A stretch of 64,000 nt of DNA from JANMGV01 sp037440405 (GCA_037440405.1 JBBIUE010000007.1:1-64000), one strand, 5' to 3'; shown: positions 9,863-20,195, numbered from the stretch's first letter. Translations and numbers: made by a program. The notes: generated by a model not told the origin, from the letters alone.

Positions 9863-11947
9863 TTACTCTCCGGCAACATAAGCTTGCATTGATCGGAATC
9901 GCACCGTCACTTGCCGATTGGCAGGCGGAAACGGCCCATCCAATTCTGGATAGATGTCGTGCGGCGAGTCCGCTGCTGTATCGATGAACAATCTCCATGA
10001 CATTCCTCTTGAGTGCTCAGGGAAATGAAAGGTCTTGGTCTCCGGAGAAGCATTGAAGAACAATAGAATATCACGTCCCAAGTTCATTGGATCATCGATG
10101 GCTGCCGGCTTTGCTAGCCAGCATGTCAAACAATTTTCTGGACTATCCCAGGTGGCGGGCAAACCACTTGGGTTGAACCAGCTTACATCGGGAATCCCAC
10201 GATGATCATGAGGTCTCCCGGTAAGAAACCGACTGCGTCGCAGAGCTGGTTGGGAGTGACGGAACTGAATCACCGCCTTCACGAACCGAATCAAGCTGTC
10301 ATGACTCGTAACGAGATTCCAATCGAACCATGAAATCGCATTGTCCTGGCAATAAGCATTGTTGTTTCCCTTCTGAGTTCGTCGGCACTCATCCCCCATC
10401 ACGAGCATCGGAACGCCCTGGCTGAACAGTAACGTCGTCATGAAGTTCTTGATCTGTACAAGCCGAAGTTTATCGATCAGTTTCTTTCGAGTCGGCCCTT
10501 CGTGACCGAAGTTATCGCTGTTATTGTGATTCTCGCCGTCGCGATTCCCTTCACCATTGGCTTCGTTATGCTTGTCTTTGTAACTCACCAAGTCGTTCAT
10601 GGTGAAGCCATCATGCGACGTAACGAAATTGATACTGCAGTAGGGAGCTCGACCGGCGTGTTCATAGAGGTCGGATGAACCGCAGAGTCGTGTCGCCATG
10701 GCTGGCATGAGTCCAGCATCACCGCGCCAGAACCTGCGAATATCGTCGCGATAGCGACCATTCCATTCCGCCCAACGCAAGTCACCAAAAGATCCAACTT
10801 GATAAGCACCGGCAGCATCCCACGCCTCGGCAATGATTTTGGTATCGGCGAGCATCGGGTCCTCGGCGATCGACTCCACCAGTGGCGGATTCGGCATCAG
10901 ATTGCCGTAGCGGTCCCGGCTGAGAATACTCGCCAGGTCAAAACGGAATCCATCGACATGGTAGTTGTGTACCCAATGCCGTAAGCAGTGAAAGATAAGC
11001 TCTCGAGTGATTGGGTGGTTGCCGTTGAACGTATTACCGCAGCCGCTGTAGTTCGTATAGTGGGCTCCTCCATTGCTCAGAATGTAGTAAACGGAATTTT
11101 CGAGCCCCTTGAAGGATAGGACAGGCCCCATCTCGTTGCCTTCACAGGTGTGATTGAATACCACATCCAGGATGACTTCAATTCCCGCTTGGTGAAGGGC
11201 TTTCACCATCTGTTTGAATTCTGTTACCTGAGCGCCGGGAGTGGTCGCGTGGGCGTAACCACGGTGCGGAGAAAAGAACGCCAGAGGGTCGTAGCCCCAA
11301 TAATTGGGACGATCCGGTTTGTTGCCGTAGATGTCGAAGATCGGAAACTCATGAACCGGCATGAGCTCGACGGCGGTGATCCCCAAACTTTGCAGATAAG
11401 GAATCTTCTCTATGACGCCGAGGTAGGTTCCCGGATGTTTGACTCGAGCGGTCTTTGACTTAGTGAATCCGCGAACATGCATTTCGTAAATAACGGTATC
11501 GGAAAGAGGACGTCGTAAATGACGGTCCCCCTCCCAGTCAAAATAATCGTCGATCACCACGCACTTGGGAGGTCGAATCACGCCGTCTGTACATTTTTGA
11601 AAGCAACCGGCTAGGGCCTTCGCGTAGGGATCGATCAAGCGAGCATTTCCGTCAAACCACTGGCCGGATTCAGGGTCGAACGGCCCACTCGCCTGTAGAT
11701 GATAAAGCTGGCCAGCTCCGATGCCCGGAACAAAGATGCTCCAAACATCACCCCATCGGTCGCTGTCGCGATCAAATTCGTAGATGTCGCTTGGCTCGCG
11801 ATCCTCGACGCGGTTGTACAAGAGCAGGCGCATCGCCGTTGCAGACCGGCTAAATACTACAAACTGGACACCGCGTTCGCTGACGATCGCTCCGTAAGGC
11901 AACTTGTACGAGAATTGCAGTTCAGGAAGTGGCTGCCGCATGAGCAT
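9863..11947 (-). CDS. glgX: Glycogen debranching enzyme GlgX (isoamylase type)
   Basis: GH13 enzyme that hydrolyses alpha-1,6 branch points in glycogen. An N-terminal CBM48-like beta domain (about 15-110) precedes the catalytic barrel. Conserved regions are present: DVVFNHT (about 261-267), GFRFD with nucleophile Asp337, IIAEAW with acid/base Glu374, and TSHDG with Asp446. The 694-residue length is normal for GlgX/TreX. It stands alone: no glgB, glgC, glgA or glgP is in the window. The start at ATG 11947 is followed by a second ATG two codons on. Confidence 0.93.
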   Translation of the reverse strand: MLMRQPLPELQFSYKLPYGAIVSERGVQFVVFSRSATAMRLLLYNRVEDREPSDIYEFDRDSDRWGDVWSIFVPGIGAGQLYHLQASGPFDPESGQWFDGNARLIDPYAKALAGCFQKCTDGVIRPPKCVVIDDYFDWEGDRHLRRPLSDTVIYEMHVRGFTKSKTARVKHPGTYLGVIEKIPYLQSLGITAVELMPVHEFPIFDIYGNKPDRPNYWGYDPLAFFSPHRGYAHATTPGAQVTEFKQMVKALHQAGIEVILDVVFNHTCEGNEMGPVLSFKGLENSVYYILSNGGAHYTNYSGCGNTFNGNHPITRELIFHCLRHWVHNYHVDGFRFDLASILSRDRYGNLMPNPPLVESIAEDPMLADTKIIAEAWDAAGAYQVGSFGDLRWAEWNGRYRDDIRRFWRGDAGLMPAMATRLCGSSDLYEHAGRAPYCSINFVTSHDGFTMNDLVSYKDKHNEANGEGNRDGENHNNSDNFGHEGPTRKKLIDKLRLVQIKNFMTTLLFSQGVPMLVMGDECRRTQKGNNNAYCQDNAISWFDWNLVTSHDSLIRFVKAVIQFRHSQPALRRSRFLTGRPHDHRGIPDVSWFNPSGLPATWDSPENCLTCWLAKPAAIDDPMNLGRDILLFFNASPETKTFHFPEHSRGMSWRLFIDTAADSPHDIYPELDGPFPPANRQVTVRFRSMQAYVAGE

Positions 11948-12281
11948 ATTTCAATTGCATCCTTTCCACAGAAATGATTGCTGGCCTTCGATGACTCACC
12001 AACCATACCACAATCGGATGCCAAGACTTCATTCGAACGATGATATTTGCCCTCAAATCGCTGGTACCCGTGCGGCATGAATCGCTTGAGGAAACCAGAC
12101 TGGCAAAAGCAAGCTTGTGAAATGTTCTCATTGCAAGCTTCAGATAAAGCCTAACGAGTGTTGTTGAAGCTGAACATAGCTTCTCACCCAAGTTTGGAAG
12201 TGGATGCAAGAACATTCAACAAAAACGGAGCGGTTGATTCCCAAACCGCTCCGTTCCTTTGATCCACATGCGGCTAAACGC
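11948..12281. other. Intergenic region with terminator
   Basis: About 330 bp separating the VWA protein gene from glgX. It holds the intrinsic terminator described separately near the 12.2-kb end, and presumably the glgX promoter in the part next to glgX. No coding frame is convincing. Confidence 0.45.
12221..12255 (-). terminator. Intrinsic terminator of the VWA protein gene
   Basis: A perfect 12-bp inverted repeat (AACGGAGCGGTT and its complement, 12224-12235 and 12244-12255) with an 8-base loop. Read on the minus strand, the second arm runs into a T tract (TTTTT including the last two stem bases). It begins 27 bases after the stop codon of the VWA gene, where a Rho-independent terminator is expected, and would insulate glgX from it. 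Confidence 0.85.
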
Positions 12282-15200
12282 TTAGAGGATGCCGCCGCCA
12301 CCTCCACCGAATCCACCACCCCCACCGAGACCGCCACCACCTTGCTGATTGCCAGCGCCCGTGACGAAGTTGAAGGTATCAACCTGCAAGATATCGAAGA
12401 AAAATGGCGGATTCGAAAACCGTACCCATTTGCGGTCGCCACTGATGACCGCTTGCGAGAACATCATGGTACCGATTGGTAATACGGTGATGATCGGCAT
12501 ATAACCAACCGCTCCACGACGGAACGGTGGGAGAATTTGACCATTGTTCGATCCATTCAAAATTTGCTGACGGCGATAGTACTCCTCGATCGATGAACCA
12601 TTCGACTGTTGGAACTGCTGCGCAAGAATGGCTCGACCAGATGCCAATCGGCGAGTATCCATTTCGGCCAATTGAGCCTCAACGATCGGCTGCTGCCGAT
12701 GTCCGTTCTTGACCTCGATGTCGAAAACAACGTCTTTGTCCGCGAGCTCGATCTGCGTTTTGGTAAATGATTCGTCTGGAGTTCCATAATCCGTTAGTAC
12801 TTCCACCGTCACCTTGCCGGCAGCAATCTCACCCCAGACTTTGTGTATCAAAACGCGATACTTTCCAGCGTAACCTTGGGGGCATACATACGTTTCTGAA
12901 ACGCCATTGGCGGTCGCCTTGCCAATCGATGAGGAGTCTCCAAGCAACATCCCGCCGCTTGGAGTTCGCGGATTCGAAAAGGAACAAATCGTCCCTGCCG
13001 GTTCCTCAATGCTCAAATCAAGATCTGCATCGCCCGTCCATGTAATCCGCACCACGATGTCTCGACTCAAGGAGAGCTGCATATCCCGTTCAAAGGCCTT
13101 GGCTTCAACAATCCTGCCATCGCGAATCAAGCGAGCGTAGGTCGCTTTCGAAGCAATCATGGCTTGCTCAATCAGCGATGCTTTCGCATCCGGCCAAGCT
13201 TGACTTAAGACTCCACGACAAGTCCAAGTCAATGCCTCTATGTCCCGCAATTCCAAGGCTACAGGAAGAGCGAGTTCGAGCGGCTCCGCCAAAAGGGGAG
13301 CTGATTGATGAATGTCGCGCAATACCATCAACCCTTCTTGCTTCTTACCTCTTTGCAAAAGGTGTTTGGCGATCTTCATGAAGTCATCGATTTCACCACC
13401 GAAATCGACGGCGGACATCAAGACGCGAACGATTTCTTCATCTGGATAGTCGCACGCCTGCATCGAGATACTCAATGCCTCATACATCCAGGGCTGAGGA
13501 AAGCCCTCACACAAGGCCGCACTGACGGCATCGATGATGGTTTGGAAATTCAATCGGGCAGCGTCCTTGTCCGCTTTCGCCAAACTCAATTGAGCTGCCT
13601 TGACCTGTCCGCTGATTAATTCAGCAAATTGACGCTCCGCTTCTCTGCGCCGAGCTTCAAGCGAGGACACAGATGCCGACTGGCTGGTGGATTTCGCATC
13701 GCCCAGCACAACCCTCTGTTCTTCGTTTCGAATCGATCGAAGCTCTTCGAGGATCCGCAATGACTGAGTTTGCATCTCTTGGGAAGCCATTGGAGCACGG
13801 GTGGGCTTTGCGGCATCGTCAAAGGTGGTAAACATACCACCACCCATGCCACCCATGCCTCCCATCATTCCGCCAGAGGAAATGGGAACGACTAAGTCAC
13901 CCACGGGATAGACCTTGATGATGTTGGAGCTTGCGGCGGTTTTAGTGGTGATCTTCAGAACTTCGTCATCGATAACATAGGTCAAGCCCATCGGCAGCAA
14001 TACCAATCGCAGAGCCGACCTAAACGAGACTTGTGGCAATGACATATTGGGAACTGGATCATCGGCGGAAAGGGACTCCTCTTGCAGCGCGGTTTCATCG
14101 ATGAGAATGGGAATCTTCAGCCGATCGCGCCAATCCTCGACCACAGACTTGAGCGTTTGGTTGTTCAGTTCAAGCTCAACTCGCTCATTCAGCTTGGAGA
14201 AAATATTTCTCTCCGTTGGATTCGAACCTGCCAAGTCAATCGAAGCGTAGCGTTCGCGGCGCGCAACAATCTCCCGCCACTTTTCTGGCGGTGGGAATAC
14301 CACCGGTGGGTCATCGGCAAACGGAATAGCTGCAACTTCGGCAAGGTTTAGCAAATCCACGAACGCTCTACGTCTACGGTAAAGAACATCATCAACCATA
14401 AAGAAGTTGGCGGCGATGTTGGATTCGTTCTCGACAACTTTACCTATGACCGATTCGCGAGCCATCTGGTTGACAATTGGCGAAATCTCATTGTTCGCGG
14501 CAAAATACAGCTGTTGAGCCATCAGCGCATTGAAACGTTCGACCAATTGCTGAATCGCGGCTTCGTTCCGGTTCTTTTCTTCGACCAATCTCATGCCTGC
14601 GCTGGCGGCTGCCTGAACCGCCTGATACTGAGCCACTCGACGCTCGGCTTCGAACTTGTTCTTAGCCGCCGACTGCAAAGCCGTGGCGATACGGTTCTGA
14701 AGTTTGAGACGAACGGCCGGGTCCAGGTCCGGCGTGCGACTTACTTCCTGTTCCAAGATTTTTAATGTTGCAATTGCGGAATTGGGGTCGCTTTGAGCAT
14801 TTCGGATTTCGACACTCACGCGGGTTTCTAAGGCCCCCTGTGCTGCTTTGCGGCGAGCCATTTCGTCCGAAAGCAAATCACCTCGAGTCGTCAATTCCTG
14901 AACCAATCCAGAGAAATCCGAAGAAGGAGGGCTCGATCGAAGCGGGGAATCCGCTGCTTGTGGAACGTCGAGCGTGGAAGGTACCAGCGATTCCATCGAC
15001 TCTTCGTCGTCGGCAAAGACGTCATCGCTGTCGGAATCTGGTTCCGATCCAAACGGATCGTCCGGAGGCTGCACTCTTGTAGATACGTAAAAAACCTTGC
15101 GAGAAAGGGAGCTCTGAGCCTGATTTAGACTCATGCTGGCTGCGTCGCGAATCTGAATCGCATCCTCGTTGTTCGGGTCGAGCTTGAGAGCTTCATTGGC

Positions 15201-16322
15201 GATATTCAAGGCTTCCTGGTGCTTTCCTGACTGCAATGCGAAGCGAGCTGCCTTGATCAAATCTCGACTTGAATCCGCCAGCACCAAACCCAATTCTCGA
15301 AGAGCGTCAGAGCCTGCCAAAGGCAACATCAGGCCTCGGTCCTTTTCCGCAGCAGCGACCACCTTGCCAACAAAAGCAAAGTCAGGATGGCTTGGCTCTG
15401 CGCGAACCGTCATCGACAGCGAGGATTCTTTGCCTGCCAGTACGCCGCTCAAACGAAGCTCGCTCGATCCATTCGCACCTTTTAACTTGCCGACAACGAT
15501 CGAATCGCGATCGCTTCGCAACGGTGGAAACTGCTCAGGATATCGGGATTCGATCGAAGCAGGCGCGTTGACACCCGTTGGCCAAAAAACCAATTGGCCA
15601 CATGCTGCGGCTAAACCACTTCCAATCTCCTCATTCGATATCTTCAAGTTGTTGTGAATGTAGACTTGTCCGCCAGTATGCATCGCCAGCGTCGCCAGCA
15701 TCGGAGTATCAAAAAATGGCCCAATGGCCAAACTGATCATCGTCGTCCTACTTGCAACCAAGCGACCAACCAACGACTGAAACACTTCTGGAGTCATCAT
15801 CCCAGTGCCCGTAACTCCGTCACCGATGTAGACGAACACTCCATCTTTGGTATCCCCAAAAGCGCTGATCGCTGCTTCGATCGCTCGAGCCATGTTGGTG
15901 GTGCCGAGTGGCAAGCGGTTCTTCAACTTCTCTAGACCCTCTTGCAATTCCGTACTGCCAGCCCCAACGAAGCCGCCAGTCATCGGGACGGCCTTGAGAT
16001 CGCAGGCAACCAAGGCGACCTGTGAATCAGTTGGTAACGCACCAAGAAGTTCCTCCAATACGGACAGCGAATCAACTCGATATTGGCCGGTCTGGCTGGC
16101 CGATGTATCCATCATCACGACGATCCGCATCGATTCTCGCGCGGATTCGAATCTCGGATGGACGCTCAGGGCGTAAAAAGTATCCCCCGACTCACTTTCG
16201 TAAGTTGCCCACCGAGTGGCAATGGACCCAGCAGTTTCTCGATCCGAAGACCATACAGATTGACAAGAGGCGGCACCGACCGCAAAAACAAACATCCAAG
16301 CCATCATGCGACGAAGACACAT
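12282..16322 (-). CDS. Secreted VWA-domain protein with TPR and STN-like modules
   Basis: Start at ATG 16322 gives a signal peptide (MCLRRMMAWMF to about residue 27); the longer reading uses a TTG. A von Willebrand A domain with an intact MIDAS motif (MMDTSAS, about residue 72) comes first. Then come a TPR-like pair, an acidic linker, long helical stretches, an STN-like domain at about 717-795 (LELNNQTLKSVV to LKITTK), a Gly/Met-rich insert near 816, more helices, a beta domain at about 1090-1200 resembling DUF2135 (WTGDADLDL, YAGKYRV), and a Gly-rich C-terminal tail. A large cell-surface adhesion or scaffold protein is a reasonable inference. No specific function can be assigned. Confidence 0.85.
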   Translation of the reverse strand: MCLRRMMAWMFVFAVGAASCQSVWSSDRETAGSIATRWATYESESGDTFYALSVHPRFESARESMRIVVMMDTSASQTGQYRVDSLSVLEELLGALPTDSQVALVACDLKAVPMTGGFVGAGSTELQEGLEKLKNRLPLGTTNMARAIEAAISAFGDTKDGVFVYIGDGVTGTGMMTPEVFQSLVGRLVASRTTMISLAIGPFFDTPMLATLAMHTGGQVYIHNNLKISNEEIGSGLAAACGQLVFWPTGVNAPASIESRYPEQFPPLRSDRDSIVVGKLKGANGSSELRLSGVLAGKESSLSMTVRAEPSHPDFAFVGKVVAAAEKDRGLMLPLAGSDALRELGLVLADSSRDLIKAARFALQSGKHQEALNIANEALKLDPNNEDAIQIRDAASMSLNQAQSSLSRKVFYVSTRVQPPDDPFGSEPDSDSDDVFADDEESMESLVPSTLDVPQAADSPLRSSPPSSDFSGLVQELTTRGDLLSDEMARRKAAQGALETRVSVEIRNAQSDPNSAIATLKILEQEVSRTPDLDPAVRLKLQNRIATALQSAAKNKFEAERRVAQYQAVQAAASAGMRLVEEKNRNEAAIQQLVERFNALMAQQLYFAANNEISPIVNQMARESVIGKVVENESNIAANFFMVDDVLYRRRRAFVDLLNLAEVAAIPFADDPPVVFPPPEKWREIVARRERYASIDLAGSNPTERNIFSKLNERVELELNNQTLKSVVEDWRDRLKIPILIDETALQEESLSADDPVPNMSLPQVSFRSALRLVLLPMGLTYVIDDEVLKITTKTAASSNIIKVYPVGDLVVPISSGGMMGGMGGMGGGMFTTFDDAAKPTRAPMASQEMQTQSLRILEELRSIRNEEQRVVLGDAKSTSQSASVSSLEARRREAERQFAELISGQVKAAQLSLAKADKDAARLNFQTIIDAVSAALCEGFPQPWMYEALSISMQACDYPDEEIVRVLMSAVDFGGEIDDFMKIAKHLLQRGKKQEGLMVLRDIHQSAPLLAEPLELALPVALELRDIEALTWTCRGVLSQAWPDAKASLIEQAMIASKATYARLIRDGRIVEAKAFERDMQLSLSRDIVVRITWTGDADLDLSIEEPAGTICSFSNPRTPSGGMLLGDSSSIGKATANGVSETYVCPQGYAGKYRVLIHKVWGEIAAGKVTVEVLTDYGTPDESFTKTQIELADKDVVFDIEVKNGHRQQPIVEAQLAEMDTRRLASGRAILAQQFQQSNGSSIEEYYRRQQILNGSNNGQILPPFRRGAVGYMPIITVLPIGTMMFSQAVISGDRKWVRFSNPPFFFDILQVDTFNFVTGAGNQQGGGGLGGGGGFGGGGGGIL

Positions 16323-17033
16323 ACTAGTTGCTCCAGATCTCAACAAACGACAAGTTCACATTCATCTTATTTGGCAAATGGTCTTTGTGCTAGAAAAAAC
16401 TCCGCAATTTGCCGCGTCGATCCGTCAAACCTATTCGTTACCAACCGCTCTCGCCACGGATTCCATCCAAAAACAAGGCAGATTGCAAAACTGAGCAATT
16501 ACCGCGCCAATTGATGGCGTTGCTGCGTCAATTGTGCTTGGCAACATCGCCAATCAATGCCTCATGATTTAACGAATCATCCAGAAAGCGCAAGCAAAGA
16601 ACTCAGCGGTGCTACCGGCAAATCTTTCAAATCAAAACGCACATCAAGGATAGGTCGCGTTTTTCTTCAAAAGCGCTACGGAGTCGGTGAGCAAGGCGAT
16701 TTCGAAAACTCCCGTCGGTGTGAATAATCCATTAGGGAGACGGCACCGGCGAAATCAAGCAATATCTAATCGGTCGATCGATGTACTATTTTGCGCTGTT
16801 TGTGCGCCCGTCAGTGTTGAAATTTGCAACAACTGTCGCCGTGCAGTTTCCCAACGCACTAAGTCTGATAATGCATCGATCGTCATGCGAACGCTAGGGG
16901 ATAGTTCTCCTAGCGTATTGAGCAATTCGATTAAACCCTCCGGATTCGCTTCAACCGTTCCAATCGGTATTGCCGATAATCCGACGTGTCATTTTGTTTT
17001 GTGGAAATGGATTTAGGCGAGGAACAACTTCAG
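16323..17033. other. Divergent intergenic region with hairpin
   Basis: About 700 bp between the divergent VWA and DUF11 genes, so both promoters should lie here. The only strong structure is the 26-base hairpin listed separately. No supported coding frame. Confidence 0.5.
16891..16916. repeat. Near-perfect inverted repeat (hairpin or operator)
   Basis: Arms of 11 bases (ACGCTAGGGGA and TCTCCTAGCGT) pair with a single G-T wobble around the 4-base loop TAGT. There is no T tract on either side, so it does not look like a terminator. It lies about 118 bases before the DUF11 gene start, in the divergent region, where it could be an operator for a dimeric regulator or a leader hairpin. Confidence 0.6.
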
Positions 17034-19328
17034 ATGTGCTTTTTCGTCCGAACCGCCTTCCCTGTCGTTTTGGTCCTCGCATGCCTTTCGTTTTCCAACG
17101 TGACACTGCAAGCGCAGATGTTCGGCAGCAAGTCGAATCCGAGTGGTCAAAGAAACAGTTCACTCCGAAACGAGCCAACTCCCAATGGAGGGCTTCTGAA
17201 GCAATTTCAGAATTTGAAGAATTCCATATTCGGCGATGAAGAACACATCGAATCGGCACCACAAAACTTTTCGAACACCCCGCCAAATAGTCGGCTGCCG
17301 TCGAATCGTTCATCTTCGCAGCGCCAATCAGCAAACGCACAACGACCCAAAATCGAGCCGTTTTCGAAACAGCCGAGTCTGGCTCAACCTCCAGCACCGG
17401 TCGTTTCCGCACCATCGCGATTCTCCCCGTCAACATCCGCACCTTCCCCAACGTCGAGTCCAGCAAGTCGAAATGATATCTCTCGGATTCCCGTTCCTCC
17501 AGCCGCACCCAATCCAAATTCGACCTCGACGGAGGCCATCCCTCACGATTCCACAGGAGAAGCCGCTGGGCTCTATGCACGAGTTCAGGATGTTACCCCT
17601 AGTTACACTTCGCCCGATCCGACAGTCTCATCCAATGCATCAAGTCGTCGTTCCGGAAAGTCCAGCACCAACTCGGTAACCTCCGATAGTGGATTCGAGA
17701 TCCTGGAAATCGAAAGCGGCCCTGCTAGCGATCGAGTGAAATCTTCAATCTCCATCGAAGACGAAAACGCTCCTCGAGTGCAGCGCAAGACGCGATCGTT
17801 CGATACTCTTCCATCCACCGAGCAAGAGAACCCACCCATCGCTCGACCGGTTCCATCGAACTTGACATCGACGACAAAGAAGATGTCGCAGAACGTGGTA
17901 AACGACCATGCGGCTGCTAGTTCTTCCATCAACATCGGCATGCCATCGGTTCGCCTGGAATGTCTTGGCCCCAGAGCCATCGAGATTGGAAAGCAGACGA
18001 CCTATCAGCTTCAGGCGAACAATGATGGGACAACGCACATTCGAGGTTTACTGGTACGAGTTCGGGTCCCCGACGAAGTTGAGCTGCTCGATCTTGAAAC
18101 CGCCGATGGTGAGTCCGATGGTGAGCGGACGGAGGAAGGGGTGTTTGTTATGTGGACGGTTGCCGATTTGCGCCCAGGTCAATCCCGATCGATGAACTTG
18201 CTAGTCGAGCCGAAAGTAGCGAAGCCTTTTGCCTTCGAATTCGAATATACCGTCACTCCGAACGTGGCTCAGATGCAGGTTCAGGTTCAGCAACCTGCTC
18301 TCACGGTCTCCTTGGAAGGACCTGAAGAGACACTGTACGGAAAGGCAGAACAGTATCGATTGACGGTTCGCAATCCAGGGACAGCGGCGGCCAAGGAAGT
18401 CTCAGTCTCGATCGCTGCGGAAACGTTCGGACGCAGCGACGCCGAGATTGGGGATCTTGGCCCTGGCGAGGAACGCAACTTGGATGTCGAACTAACTTTT
18501 ATGCAGACGGGTACAATCCAGTTGGCCATCGACGGAGTTAGCGACAAGTCCAGTGTCCGGGCCAATAGTGTCCGCAAGATCAACGTTCGCAAAGCCGATC
18601 TAACGGCTGAGTGGATTGTGCCGCCGGAACAGTACCTAAATGCCGAATCGGAGTACATCGTTGTCATTCACAATCACGGTGCCATACCGTGCGAGCAAAT
18701 CAAGTGCATTGCTCAGCTTCCTGCCCGATCTCAACTTCTACAAGTGCCCAAGGGGATGGCTCTTGATGGCGAGACGTTGACCTGGTTCATTCCTCGTCTC
18801 GAACCTCACGGCGAAGCACAATTCGTCTTGCCCTTGAGGCTGGCTGAAGAAGGCAATAACACCTTCTACGTTCGCACGTCGGGTTCTGCGGGCGGGATGG
18901 CAGAGGGAACTGCTACCACTCGGGTCGAATCGGTTGTTGACCTGAAGATTCGGGCAATCGCTCCCGATGCCCCGGCGCCCGTCGGGGATCCGGTCGAGTA
19001 TGTGCTCGTCATCAGCAATCGTGGAACCAAGGCGGCGACATCCGTCCGAGCGATCATGCAGTTCTCTGAGGGAATCGAGCCCTGCGAATCGATTGGACAT
19101 GAAGGGCGTATTCTGCCCGGGCAGGTTGTATTCGAGCCGATCGGATTCATTGGGCCGAACAAAGAAATTCGACTAACGGTGGTGGCGATCGCGGAGGCAT
19201 CGGGAACGCATCGCTTCCGAGCAGAGGTTCGATCTGACGATTACGAAGCTCCCCTCGTTCAAGAAGCAGCGACGCGGTTTCTTGTCACCGGAAAACGTCG
19301 CGCTGAATCCGGAGAAAGTCGCAAGTAG
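17034..19328 (+). CDS. Secreted DUF11-repeat (OmcB-like) protein
   Basis: The ATG at 17034 is preceded by a GAGGAA-like site and starts a signal peptide ending near LQAQ. About 290 residues of Ser/Pro/Asn-rich low-complexity sequence follow. From about residue 300 to the end there are four or so beta-sandwich repeats of the DUF11/CARDB type, with recurring IGKQTTYQL, KAEQYRLTVRN, LNAESEYIVVIHN and VGDPVEYVLVISN openings and aspartate-proline rich loops. Such repeats are common in planctomycete cell-wall or surface proteins. No catalytic domain is visible. It converges on the PhyH gene, 36 bp away. Confidence 0.85.
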   Translation: MCFFVRTAFPVVLVLACLSFSNVTLQAQMFGSKSNPSGQRNSSLRNEPTPNGGLLKQFQNLKNSIFGDEEHIESAPQNFSNTPPNSRLPSNRSSSQRQSANAQRPKIEPFSKQPSLAQPPAPVVSAPSRFSPSTSAPSPTSSPASRNDISRIPVPPAAPNPNSTSTEAIPHDSTGEAAGLYARVQDVTPSYTSPDPTVSSNASSRRSGKSSTNSVTSDSGFEILEIESGPASDRVKSSISIEDENAPRVQRKTRSFDTLPSTEQENPPIARPVPSNLTSTTKKMSQNVVNDHAAASSSINIGMPSVRLECLGPRAIEIGKQTTYQLQANNDGTTHIRGLLVRVRVPDEVELLDLETADGESDGERTEEGVFVMWTVADLRPGQSRSMNLLVEPKVAKPFAFEFEYTVTPNVAQMQVQVQQPALTVSLEGPEETLYGKAEQYRLTVRNPGTAAAKEVSVSIAAETFGRSDAEIGDLGPGEERNLDVELTFMQTGTIQLAIDGVSDKSSVRANSVRKINVRKADLTAEWIVPPEQYLNAESEYIVVIHNHGAIPCEQIKCIAQLPARSQLLQVPKGMALDGETLTWFIPRLEPHGEAQFVLPLRLAEEGNNTFYVRTSGSAGGMAEGTATTRVESVVDLKIRAIAPDAPAPVGDPVEYVLVISNRGTKAATSVRAIMQFSEGIEPCESIGHEGRILPGQVVFEPIGFIGPNKEIRLTVVAIAEASGTHRFRAEVRSDDYEAPLVQEAATRFLVTGKRRAESGESRK

Positions 19329-19364
19329 CTTTTGGATTCTTTCGCAATCGTAGCGTCCGCCGGT

Positions 19365-20195
19365 TCAATCTTGATCAGGTCGAGCATTGTTCGACCAGTG
19401 ACCGCTGGAATCCGAACCAAGCACATGGACCCCTTTTTCATTCCAACCCAAGCCGGCGCGCACCTCCGCAGAGCAATATCGCAACGTCAGGCCGCATCGC
19501 CGTCGATTCGAGCGATTCTCTTCCGAGCCATGAAGCAATAAGTCATTGTGGATCGATGCCTGGCCAGCACGCAATTCATCAAAAACTACTTCACCGTACT
19601 GTTCCGCGTTGTCGATCGATTGACTCAAGACATTGTGTTCGTCAGCACTGCTGGGACGATAGGTCAGATGCCCAACATGATGCGAACCTGCGATAAATTG
19701 AACGCAGGCATTCTCGCGGTCAGCATCGTCGATTGCCAACCACACGGTGACTGCCTTGGACGGAGACAACGGCCAATAGCTTGCGTCCTGATGCCATGCA
19801 ACGCTCTTGCCGTCCCCGGGCATCTTGCAAAAAAAGTGAGAACCCCAACCAATCACGTTTGGGCCCAATAAGTCCCCTACCAAACCAACAATCCTCGGAT
19901 CTCGGAGGATATCGTAGACTCGCCCATGCCGAAGATGTGCTGAACTAATTGAATAGCTATTTCCTCCGGACGCAGTTACCTCCTCTAAAAGCCGATCGAA
20001 ATACTGACGTATCTCGGTAATCTCCCCCGGAGCAAAAATGTTCAGTGGAGCGATAAAACCTTTTTCGTTATAGTGTTCAATCTGACGAGAGGTGAGTTGC
20101 TTTGGAGAGGCATTCACGGCGGGGTGAAATCGGAGATCGCGATCCATCGATTTCAACTGTGCTTCATCCGGAAGTATCGCAAATTGCTTTGCCAT
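19365..20195 (-). CDS. Phytanoyl-CoA dioxygenase family protein (PhyH)
   Basis: Fe(II)/2-oxoglutarate oxygenase of about 276 residues. The metal triad is visible: HxD in AWHQDASYW and the distal His in LLLHGSEEN, followed by an Arg-rich segment ending in LTLRY that would hold 2-oxoglutarate. The start is set at ATG 20195, which has GAGGTG just upstream; an in-frame ATG lies at 20207. The substrate cannot be read from sequence: the family hydroxylates fatty acyl chains, ectoine and many secondary metabolites. It is transcribed divergently from mqnA. Confidence 0.85.
   Translation of the reverse strand: MAKQFAILPDEAQLKSMDRDLRFHPAVNASPKQLTSRQIEHYNEKGFIAPLNIFAPGEITEIRQYFDRLLEEVTASGGNSYSISSAHLRHGRVYDILRDPRIVGLVGDLLGPNVIGWGSHFFCKMPGDGKSVAWHQDASYWPLSPSKAVTVWLAIDDADRENACVQFIAGSHHVGHLTYRPSSADEHNVLSQSIDNAEQYGEVVFDELRAGQASIHNDLLLHGSEENRSNRRRCGLTLRYCSAEVRAGLGWNEKGVHVLGSDSSGHWSNNARPDQD

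Noticed and set aside
9573..9998. 141-codon minus-strand frame overlapping the end of glgX
   Set aside because: It is an alternative frame of glgX DNA over much of its length, with low-complexity Ser/Arg content typical of shadows.
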